The translations under genes and the position numbers were made by a program. 38,587 nucleotides of DNA. Origin: an uncultured Verrucomicrobiota bacterium (GTDB taxonomy: Bacteria; Verrucomicrobiota; Verrucomicrobiia; Palsa-1439). Location: assembly GCA_903825435.1 (NCBI GenBank), contig CAIKAP010000108.1, positions 1 through 38,587 of the forward strand. The letters are read 5' to 3'. Of the stretch, positions 1-5,868 are shown one piece after another; position 1 is the first letter of the stretch, and each line of letters opens with the position of its first letter. The notes under the pieces were generated by a model. It saw only the letters and a list, made by a program, of their open reading frames with translations, was not told the origin of the DNA and ran no database searches.

Positions 1-418
<418 letters not shown>

Positions 419-453
419 CTCGCCACACTGAAAAAAGTTGTTGACGCCACATA

Positions 454-468
454 CTTTATACCATAAAG
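454..468. promoter_or_regulatory. Operator-like inverted repeat CTTTAT-ACC-ATAAAG
   Basis: A perfect 6-bp inverted repeat with a 3-bp centre just upstream of the ribosome-binding site of the 477 gene. A near-identical site (CTTTAT-GAG-GTAAAG) lies at 1406-1420 before ispH. Because this operon encodes a winged-helix regulator, autoregulation through this site is a reasonable inference; no binding data are available. Confidence 0.5.
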
Positions 469-476
469 GTGGTGTC

Positions 477-1058
477 ATGAATACGAATTTGGCCGAGGAG
501 AACCTTTCATTGATCCGTACACTGATGGAGCGCGCCACGGTCTACCGTCGCGCTCTCGCGCCGATCATGATCACCACCGGCGTCATCGGCACAACCGCGT
601 CCGTCTTCGGGATGCTCGGCAAGCTCGCCGCGTCGTTGCAATTCCTCGCCTGCTGGGCGGGCGCCGCGGCTGTTGCCTTGCTCGCTGGCTTCGCGCTGGC
701 GCGACGCGAAGCGCTCCAAGAACGCGAGGCGTTCTGGTCGCCGCCAACCCGACGCGTCGCGCTGGCGTTGCTGCCGGCAGGCGCAGCAGGCGTCATCGCG
801 GCGTGTGTCGAGACCGACCCGACGCAACTGGCTGGCTGGTGGCTGTTGATTTACGCCGTCGGACTGCACGGCGCAGGTTTCTTTATGCCGAGCGGCGTAC
901 GGCGGTTGAGCTGGCTCTTCCTGCTGGCTGGTGGCGTGGCACTTGGCTGGAAAAACTCTTGCTCGCCGCACGTGGTGATGGGGCTTGGCTTCGGCGGGCT
1001 GCATCTGGTTTACGGAATCTACCTCTACGCCACGCGCGCGAGGCAAACATCGTTGTGA
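477..1058 (+). CDS. Membrane protein paired with a winged-helix regulator
   Basis: 193 residues starting MNTNLAEENLSLIRTLMERA. The protein has a short charged N-terminus and then about six hydrophobic segments (for example ALAPIMITTGVIGTTASVFG, LQFLACWAGAAAVALLAGFA and the MGLGFGGLHLVYGIYLYA end). The ATG at 477 is preferred over the in-frame upstream codon at 438 because it follows an AAAGGTGG ribosome-binding site and avoids a non-conserved extension. Its stop overlaps the GTG start of the next gene (GTGA, 1055-1058), so the two are translationally coupled. I recognise this pair, membrane protein plus small winged-helix protein, as a recurring arrangement in PVC and acidobacterial genomes; its function is unknown. 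A role as sensor or target of the partner regulator is inference only. Confidence 0.8.
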   Translation: MNTNLAEENLSLIRTLMERATVYRRALAPIMITTGVIGTTASVFGMLGKLAASLQFLACWAGAAAVALLAGFALARREALQEREAFWSPPTRRVALALLPAGAAGVIAACVETDPTQLAGWWLLIYAVGLHGAGFFMPSGVRRLSWLFLLAGGVALGWKNSCSPHVVMGLGFGGLHLVYGIYLYATRARQTSL

Positions 1059-1363
1059 AACCCGACACGTTCCAGAAGATTGACAAGGTCATCCACGAGA
1101 AAGTGCGACTCGCCATCGTGTCGTTGCTCGCCGCGTCGCCTGAGCTCTCGTTCACCGAGCTGCGCGACAACCTGAACCTGACCGACGGCAACCTCTGCAT
1201 CCAGCTCCGCACCCTCCAGCAAGCCGGCTACATCGCCGTCACCAAGACCTTCGAGAATCGCCGTCCGCGCTCAACCTGCGCGTTGACCGCCAAGGGCCGC
1301 CAGGCGTTTGCCAGCTACATCGGCATCCTCGAAGAGATCGTCAAACAGAACCGACCGAACTAA
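1055..1363 (+). CDS. Winged-helix DNA-binding transcriptional regulator
   Basis: 102 residues from a GTG start at 1055 that overlaps the preceding stop codon. The sequence KVRLAIVSLLAASPELSFTE, then LRDNLNLTDGNLCIQLRTLQ, QAGYIAVTK and ALTAKGRQAFASYI, is a MarR/ArsR-like winged helix of the small HTH_34 (PF13601) type. The recognition helix lies at about residues 42-56 and the wing at about 65-80. It has no obvious ligand domain and no metal-binding cysteine cluster. Two similar inverted repeats, before its own operon (454-468) and before ispH (1406-1420), are candidate operators. The start in the previous reading frame at 803 is rejected because it would overlap most of the membrane protein. 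Confidence 0.85.
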   Translation: MKPDTFQKIDKVIHEKVRLAIVSLLAASPELSFTELRDNLNLTDGNLCIQLRTLQQAGYIAVTKTFENRRPRSTCALTAKGRQAFASYIGILEEIVKQNRPN

Positions 1364-1405
1364 TCCCCCATGAATGAACACCCCAGCCCCCGGCATGGTC
1401 ATTTA

Positions 1406-1420
1406 CTTTATGAGGTAAAG
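1406..1420. promoter_or_regulatory. Operator-like inverted repeat CTTTAT-GAG-GTAAAG before ispH
   Basis: An imperfect copy (5 of 6 pairs) of the site at 454-468, ending 2 bases before the ispH start codon. The overlapping TTTAC-N8-GTAAA arms at 1402-1419 are perfect. The GAGGTAAAG part also serves as the ribosome-binding region, so binding of a protein or pairing in RNA here would block translation initiation. Confidence 0.45.
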
Positions 1421-1422
1421 CT

Positions 1423-2283
1423 ATGAGAATTCTGCGCGCTACACATCTCGGCTGGTGCTTCGGCGTCCGCGACGCCGTCGCGCTGGTCGCCAACGAAGAC
1501 CGGCACGGTCACGTCGCCGTGCTGGGCGAGTTGGTCCACAACGAAACCGTCAACAACGCGCTCCGCGCCCAAGGCGTCCAGTTGACGCGCGATCTCGACG
1601 AGGTTCGCGCTGACACCGTCGTCGTGACCGCACACGGCCTGTCCGACACGGCGCTGGCACGCGTGCGCGAGCGGGTGCCGCGCGTGCTCGACGCGACTTG
1701 TCCGCTCGTGCAACGCGCCCACCGCGCAATGCGCCAACTGGTCGCCGATGGGTTTCACCCGGTTGTGATTGGGAAACACGACCACGTCGAGGTGCGCGGC
1801 CTGACCGAAGACCTCGTGGAATTCGACGTGGTGCTGGCGGACGAGGATGTTCGTCTGCTCGCGCCGCGCTGGCGTTACGGTGTGGTTGCGCAAACGACGC
1901 AGCCCGTCGAGCGCGTCGCGCGTTTGGTGGAAGCGATCCGTCAACGATTCCCCGAATCCGAGGTGCGTTTCGTTGACACCGTCTGCCGCCCGACGAAACA
2001 ACGTCAAGCCGCCGCCATCGCGTTGGCGCAGCAGTGCGACGCCGTCGTCGTGATCGGCGGACGACAGAGCAACAACACGCGCGAACTGGCAGAAACCTGT
2101 GCGCAGTTCTGCCGGCGCGTGTTCCGCGTCGAGAGCGTCGAGGAACTCGACGCGACGTGGTTCGCGGAATCGGAAACAGTCGGCGTCACGGCGGGAACGT
2201 CAACACCGGACAAGGTGATCGATGCGGTCGAACAATGGCTGTGGGCGTTGGCGTCACAACACGCCCACGGAGTGGCAGCGTAA
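1423..2283 (+). CDS. ispH: 4-hydroxy-3-methylbut-2-enyl diphosphate reductase
   Basis: 286 residues. IspH (LytB) catalyses the last step of the MEP isoprenoid pathway, reducing HMBPP to IPP and DMAPP with a [4Fe-4S] cluster in the cytoplasm. The three cluster cysteines are visible: GWCFGV (Cys12), DATCPLV and DTVCRPTKQRQ. Substrate-binding motifs are also present: LGELVHN, TAHGLS, GKHDHVEVRG (in place of the common GHPEVxG), QTTQP, GGRQSNNTREL with the Ser-x-Asn motif, and GVTAGTSTPD. The length is slightly short of the usual 300-320 residues but both termini look complete. It lies 59 bp after the winged-helix gene and is preceded by a copy of that operon's inverted repeat, suggesting shared control. 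Confidence 0.95.
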   Translation: MRILRATHLGWCFGVRDAVALVANEDRHGHVAVLGELVHNETVNNALRAQGVQLTRDLDEVRADTVVVTAHGLSDTALARVRERVPRVLDATCPLVQRAHRAMRQLVADGFHPVVIGKHDHVEVRGLTEDLVEFDVVLADEDVRLLAPRWRYGVVAQTTQPVERVARLVEAIRQRFPESEVRFVDTVCRPTKQRQAAAIALAQQCDAVVVIGGRQSNNTRELAETCAQFCRRVFRVESVEELDATWFAESETVGVTAGTSTPDKVIDAVEQWLWALASQHAHGVAA

Positions 2284-2311
2284 GACAAAACAAACAAAAG
2301 GAGACAAGAAC

Positions 2312-2815
2312 ATGAAGGAGCTATGGAGGCTGGTGGATGTGTTGTTGCGGGATCGCGAGACGGTTTCGAGCGAGGAGGCGCTCGGCCGGATGCGGGTGGC
2401 GAGCTTGGTGATCATCATATTGTTGCTGGGAGCGATGTACGGGATCTTCATGGGCGTATACGGGATGTCCTCGCGTGAGGTGCTGGAATACCGGCCAATG
2501 GTGTCGTCCATGTGGAAAGTGCCGGCGCTGTTTCTGTTGACGCTGCTGATCTGTTTCCCGTCGCTGTATGTATTCAGCACGCTGCTCGGATCGCGGCTGT
2601 CGTTTCTGGCGACGCTGAAGGCGCTGCTGGGGATCGTGGCGATCACGGTGACAGTGCTGGCGTCGTTCGGCCCGATCGTGGCGTTCTTCTCAGTCAGCAC
2701 GGAGAACTACGCGTTCATGAAACTGTTAAACGTGGTGTTCTTCGCCGTGGCGGGCTTGCTCGGCGTGGGGGCGCTATTGATGGCGCTGCCGGTGTTCGGG
2801 AGCAACTGCCGATGA
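2312..2815 (+). CDS. Conserved polytopic membrane protein, copy 1
   Basis: 167 residues starting MKELWRLVDVLLRDRETVSS. The start is set by an AAAGGAGA ribosome-binding site at 2297-2303. About four transmembrane segments follow a cytoplasmic N-terminal helix: VASLVIIILLLGAMYGIFMG, VPALFLLTLLICFPSLYVFS, LGIVAITVTVLASFGPIVAF and LLNVVFFAVAGLLGVGALLM. The protein is a paralogue of the next gene over the segment with KVPALF, LCxPS and an ASFGPI/STxNY motif. The stop overlaps the start of copy 2 (ATGA, 2812-2815), so both are translated together, probably as two halves of one complex. I believe this family is conserved in planctomycetes and often lies beside radical SAM or glycosyltransferase genes; biochemical function is unknown. 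Confidence 0.75.
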   Translation: MKELWRLVDVLLRDRETVSSEEALGRMRVASLVIIILLLGAMYGIFMGVYGMSSREVLEYRPMVSSMWKVPALFLLTLLICFPSLYVFSTLLGSRLSFLATLKALLGIVAITVTVLASFGPIVAFFSVSTENYAFMKLLNVVFFAVAGLLGVGALLMALPVFGSNCR

Positions 2816-3387
2816 TCGTGGTCTGCGGTGCGTTGTACGGCGCGATCATGGGAAGCTATCGCGGGCTGGATGGCGACGGCTGGAAACAGATGTTGCTGTC
2901 GGCCACGAAGGTGCCGGCGTTGTTCTTCGTGACGTTCCTGCTCTGCCTGCCGTCGTACTTCGTGCTGAACGTGCTGGCCGGGTTGCGTGACGATTTTCCG
3001 AAGGTGCTGCGCGCGTTGTTGTCGTTTCAATCGCTGGCGGCGGTGGTGTTGGCGGCATTCGGGCCGATCTCGTGGCTGATGAACGTCTCGACGGCGAACT
3101 ACGGTTTCATCGTGCTCTGGAACGGCGTCATGTTCGCCGTCGCCAGCCTGCTGGGACAGTGGCGGATGCACCGCCTTTATCGTCTGCTGATTGCCGCCAA
3201 TCCGCGCCACCGTGTGTTGTGGCGGGTGTGGATGGTCTTGTACTGGTTCGTGGCGATCCAGATGGCGTGGGTGTTGCGTCCGTTTGTGGGCGATCCAACG
3301 AAACCGTTTCAGCTTCTGCGCCCGGAGGCATGGGGCAACGCTTATGTCGAGGTCGTCACACTGTTCTGCCGGGTCTGGGGGAGGTGA
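2812..3387 (+). CDS. Conserved polytopic membrane protein, copy 2
   Basis: 191 residues starting MIVVCGALYGAIMGSYRGLD at the ATG inside the ATGA overlap with copy 1. Membrane segments at about residues 1-15, 30-55, 70-95 and 100-120 align with copy 1 (KVPALFFVTFLLCLPSYFVL; AAFGPISWLMNVSTANYGFI). Copy 2 adds a C-terminal part with one more hydrophobic helix (VLYWFVAIQMAWVLRPFVGD) and a conserved-looking tail LLRPEAWGNAYVEVV. The longer open frame beginning at 2512 is rejected because it would overlap copy 1 in another frame. The pair looks like a tandem duplication followed by loss of the tail in copy 1. Only 3 bp separate it from the radical SAM gene at 3391, so all belong to one operon. Function unknown. 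Confidence 0.75.
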   Translation: MIVVCGALYGAIMGSYRGLDGDGWKQMLLSATKVPALFFVTFLLCLPSYFVLNVLAGLRDDFPKVLRALLSFQSLAAVVLAAFGPISWLMNVSTANYGFIVLWNGVMFAVASLLGQWRMHRLYRLLIAANPRHRVLWRVWMVLYWFVAIQMAWVLRPFVGDPTKPFQLLRPEAWGNAYVEVVTLFCRVWGR

Positions 3388-3390
3388 GGC

Positions 3391-3909
3391 ATGAGGTTCC
3401 GAGAGGCTTTGTTGATCAATCCGTTTTACCCAAAAGACCCGCACACCAGCTTCGCCAAGCACGTGTTGACGCCGAGCGTGGCGCTGACCAGCGTCGCGGC
3501 GGCAACACCGCCGGAATGGACGGTGCGGTACTGGGACGAGAACCTGTTGCAAGGGCGGCCGCCGGCGGAACCGGTGCCGCAGGTCGTCGGAATCACAGTG
3601 CACCTGACATTTGCGCGGCGGGCGTTCGAGTTGGCGGACTGGTATCGTCGGCGCGGGGCGGTGGTGGTGCTGGGCGGGATGCACGTGACGGCTTGCCCGG
3701 ACGAATGTGCGTCGCACGCAGATGCGATTGCTGTCGGCAACGGCGTGGTGTTGTGGCCGCGGATTCTGCGCGACGTGGAGGCGGGCACACTGGAGAAAGT
3801 TTACCGGGCAGACTACACGAGTCCGTTCGCGGAGGAGCCGACGCCACGCCGCGATATTCTGGACCGGGAGAGCTACCTGACGACGACGAGCTTGATCGCG
3901 ACGCGTGGG
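3391..3909 (+). pseudogene. B12-binding radical SAM protein, 5' fragment (gene split by insertion)
   Basis: 173 codons of a cobalamin-binding radical SAM protein. The start MRFREALLINPFYPKDPHTS leads into a B12-binding-like Rossmann region with VVGITVHLTFARRAFELADW and VVVLGGMHVTACPDECASHA, then a linker ending TTTSLIATRG. In this family ATRG is followed directly by the CxxxCxxC cluster motif. Here homology stops at base 3909 and resumes at 4908. The open frame continues into inserted DNA and ends at 4077 with unrelated residues, so any product lacks the Fe-S domain. It would have been the last gene of the 2312-5777 operon. The rejoined protein would be about 462 residues, a normal length. 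Confidence 0.85.
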
Positions 3910-3910
3910 T

Positions 3911-4100
3911 TGAGCACATGGCAGAGGTACGAGTACGACACTCCGAGCTTGGAAGCGGCTGCTCGATACGACCAGCCTAGCCGCTTAAATTCAGTCTTTG
4001 CCTCCGTCTTCACTTCTTTGATTAGGATGACCTGCATCTTCGCCGAACCAGCAACAGCTCGGAGCCAACCATCATGAACAGCCTGCTTGAGCGCCTTCAT
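3911..4100 (-). pseudogene. HTH protein truncated at the insertion border
   Basis: From the ATG at 4100 the minus strand encodes a protein ending with FKRLGWSYRAAASKLGVSYS and then YLCHVLN before it runs across the junction at 3910/3911 into antisense radical SAM sequence, stopping at 3873. The segment aligns with the intact upstream paralogue (LKRRGWSYRRVAPELGVTYQ, then HLCLVLTGKRESRRLL), so the last helix is missing. The start overlaps the upstream stop (ATGA, 4097-4100). The residues before the HTH (about 1-35) are not shared with the paralogue. Either the element was truncated during insertion or this end is a recombination point that normally supplies the 3' end. Confidence 0.65.
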
Positions 4101-4282
4101 GCTGCCCTCTGTTCTTCAGTGTGTGGAATTTCTTTGATCGCCTTCAGCAGGCGGCGGCTCTCTCGCTTCCCGGTCAACACCAGGCATAGATGCTGGTATG
4201 TGACACCGAGTTCGGGAGCCACGCGGCGATACGACCAACCTCGCCGTTTCAACTCGACCTTTGCGCGTTCTCGTGTGAACAT
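4097..4282 (-). CDS. Small HTH (Cro/CI-like) DNA-binding protein
   Basis: 61 residues, MFTRERAKVELKRRGWSYRR and so on. A single helix-turn-helix (WSYRRVAPELGVTYQHLCLV) with basic flanks GKRESRRLLKAIKEI resembles very small phage/ICE repressors. The start is supported by an excellent promoter reading into it: TTGACG (complement of 4311-4316), 16-bp spacer, TATACT (complement of 4289-4294), then only 6 nt to the ATG and no ribosome-binding site, implying a leaderless mRNA. The -35 overlaps the perfect 10-bp inverted repeat at 4300-4324. It is coupled by ATGA overlap to the truncated paralogue downstream and divergent from the XRE gene at 4342. Likely the regulator of the inserted element. Confidence 0.7.
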   Translation of the reverse strand: MFTRERAKVELKRRGWSYRRVAPELGVTYQHLCLVLTGKRESRRLLKAIKEIPHTEEQRAA

Positions 4283-4341
4283 GATTGCAGTATATCCAGA
4301 ATAGATATTCCGTCAATATCTATTTCAGATACATTTAAGCG
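4283..4341. promoter_or_regulatory. Divergent promoter/operator of the inserted HTH module
   Basis: The 59 bp between two divergent HTH genes holds a perfect inverted repeat AATAGATATT-CCGTC-AATATCTATT at 4300-4324. Minus-strand promoter: TTGACG-N16-TATACT-N6-ATG. Plus-strand promoter: a weaker TACATT (4330-4335), 6 nt, ATG at 4342. The repeat covers the minus -35 and spacer and the region upstream of the plus -10, so one bound dimer could control both genes, as in a phage-type switch. Far more AT-rich than its surroundings. Confidence 0.7.
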
Positions 4342-4725
4342 ATGAGTGATTTTGGCCAATGTTTTCAAGCTCTTCTGCGTGATAAAAAAATCACACAGAT
4401 TCAGGCTGCCGCGCGCTGCGGTTTTTACCAGTCGCGGATTAGTCGTCTCTGCAATCAACCTCATCCTCCGCAGGATGCCGTTGTGAAACACATCGCGGAG
4501 AGCCTGGATGTGAGCGAAGATGAGTTGTTGGGTGGCGCGGGTGGGGGAGTCTTGCGCGAAAAAGGAACGGCGTATCGCGCCTCCATCTCAGATCCGTGGA
4601 TCGCCTGGGGAAAACAACTGGCCGCCGCTTACAAGCGTGATCCCGATGTAGTGGCGAGTGCTGTCCGCGCCGCATGGCCTAGGGCGACCGCCGAGAATAT
4701 TTTAGCCTGGCTTAAAGATCGTTGA
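4342..4725 (+). CDS. XRE-family transcriptional regulator
   Basis: 127 residues. The N-terminal Cro/CI-type HTH occupies about residues 5-62 (LLRDKKITQIQAAARCGFYQ, then SRISRLCNQP, HIAESLDVSEDELLGG). A C-terminal part of about 55 residues (ISDPWIAWGKQLAAAYKRDP, then VVASAVRAAWPRATAENILA) is unrecognised, probably a helical oligomerisation or effector segment. No ribosome-binding site precedes the ATG; a TACATT -10-like box ends 6 nt before it. The gene is the only plus-strand gene in the 998-bp insertion and faces the minus-strand HTH pair across a shared operator. It may be an antagonistic regulator. No toxin-like domain is visible. Confidence 0.75.
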   Translation: MSDFGQCFQALLRDKKITQIQAAARCGFYQSRISRLCNQPHPPQDAVVKHIAESLDVSEDELLGGAGGGVLREKGTAYRASISDPWIAWGKQLAAAYKRDPDVVASAVRAAWPRATAENILAWLKDR

Positions 4726-4907
4726 AGTGGGGCTTAATGGGGCTTCAATAGTTTCTCAAACCTACATGAAGTAGGGGGTTTAACCCCAAAACCTTATCAT
4801 ACCTCCGTCGCGCCGCGCCCAAATCTGCTAACACCAACCCGGTCACTCCAATTCACGCCTCCTAACGCCTTTTCACGCTTTATTAGACCTCTTAGCATCA
4901 TTGGGGG
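4726..4907. other. Non-coding right end of the insertion
   Basis: No plausible gene. It contains two GGGGCTT direct repeats (4729-4735, 4739-4745), the short palindrome GGGGTT-T-AACCCC (4775-4787), and a pyrimidine-rich stretch with TTCACGC repeated near 4852 and 4871. Such clustered short repeats would fit recombinase- or transposase-binding sites at an element end, but I cannot assign a class. Confidence 0.45.
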
Positions 4908-5777
4908 TGTCACAACCGGTGCCGGTTTTGTTACATGGCGACGGAGCGGTTGCGGATGCCGTTGCAGACGCGCGACCCGCAGGCGGTGGCGTCGGAATTC
5001 GCGGCGGACGGCAACCCGTACGGCGTGTTCATTGACAACAATCTCGGCTCGCAGCCGGAGTATCTGCGGGCGTTGTGCCGGGCGCTGCGTCCGCTGGAGA
5101 AAATCTGGAGTGCGGCGGTGAGCCTCGACGTGGCGGACGATCCGTCGATCGTGCGCGAGATGGCGTTGGCGGGCTGCACAGGCGTGTTCATCGGGTTCGA
5201 GACGTTGACCGACCAGAACCTCGCGGACGCAAGGAAGAAAACGCCGCGCAGCGCCGACTATGCGCGCCGGGTGCGGCTGTTTCACGACAACGGCATCCAG
5301 GTGAACGGTAGTTTTGTGTTCGGGTTCGACGGTGACGGCCCGGATTGTTTCGAGCGAACGTGCGAGTGGATCGAGGCGCAACGGCTGGAGTGCGCGACGT
5401 TTCACATCCTGACGCCGTATCCCGGCACGCCGCTGTTCGCGCAGTTGGAGGCGGAGGGCCGTCTGCTGCACCGGAACTGGGAGCTGTACGACACGGGGCA
5501 TGTCGTGTTCCGTCCTAAACGGATGAGCGCGGAGCAACTGGCCGAAGGCTACTCGTGGAGCTACCACCGTTTGTTCTCGCATCGCTCGGTCTGGCGGCGT
5601 CGCCCGAAGGACTGGCACGCGGTCGCGCCGTATCTGGCGATGAGTTATCTCTACAAGCGCGCGAACTGGCTCTGGCCACTGCTGATCCGTCACCGGCTGA
5701 CAGCGAGAGCGTGGCGTCCCCTCATCGAGTTATCGCGCCGCCGACATCTGCGGTTTCGGCGGAGGGGGCATAAATGA
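4908..5777 (+). pseudogene. B12-binding radical SAM protein, 3' fragment
   Basis: 289 codons in frame from the first cluster cysteine. TGT at 4908 begins CHNRCRFCYMATERLRMPLQ, the CxxxCxxC motif that binds the SAM-coordinating [4Fe-4S] cluster. The rest is a typical radical SAM barrel (VFIDNNLGSQPEYLRALCRA; FIGFETLTDQNLADARKK; VNGSFVFGFDGDG; FHILTPYPGTPLFAQLEAEG) and a C-terminal helical tail ending RRHLRFRRRGHK. The first available ATG (4935) lies after the cysteines, so translation from it would give an enzyme without its cluster. The fragment has kept an intact frame, which suggests that the insertion is recent. It ends 91 bp before the convergent kinase gene. Confidence 0.85.
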
Positions 5778-5868
5778 GGGCTTTGCGTTTTGCGGGATGC
5801 ACCGCACAAAAGACGGCGGCAGGGTGGGCGGTGTTTACGTGAAGGTGATGCGGTTGCGGTAGGGCCGC

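Larger units (their letters stand above)
3910..4907. mobile_element. 998-bp insertion inside the radical SAM gene, carrying small HTH genes
   Basis: Joining 3909 to 4908 restores an uninterrupted reading frame (...ATRG then CHNRCRFC...), which defines a net insertion of 998 bp (not a multiple of three). GGGT occurs on both sides (3907-3910 and 4905-4908), consistent with a 4-bp target duplication, though short enough to be chance. No terminal inverted repeats and no transposase or integrase were found. Content: two ATGA-coupled paralogous HTH genes on the minus strand (the second cut off at the left border), a divergent XRE gene on the plus strand, and a 180-bp non-coding right end with GGGGTT-T-AACCCC (4775-4787) and two GGGGCTT repeats (4729-4745). 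It looks like a non-autonomous or decayed element; its class is unknown. Confidence 0.8.

Noticed and set aside
441-467. Promoter TTGACG ... CATAAA before the 477 gene
   Set aside because: The spacing is 15 bp and the -10 match poor; the inverted repeat is supported, the promoter is not.
2512-2811. Long open frame starting at 2512 as the true start of membrane protein copy 2
   Set aside because: It would overlap copy 1 in another frame; the ATG at 2812 gives an ATGA overlap and aligns with copy 1.
3909-4908. Integron cassette: the left junction GTTGAGC fits the GTTRRRY core site
   Set aside because: No attC-like folded site with the complementary RYYYAAC is present at the right end, and the right junction is GTGTCAC. 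No integrase is in the window. The match of 7 degenerate bases is weak.
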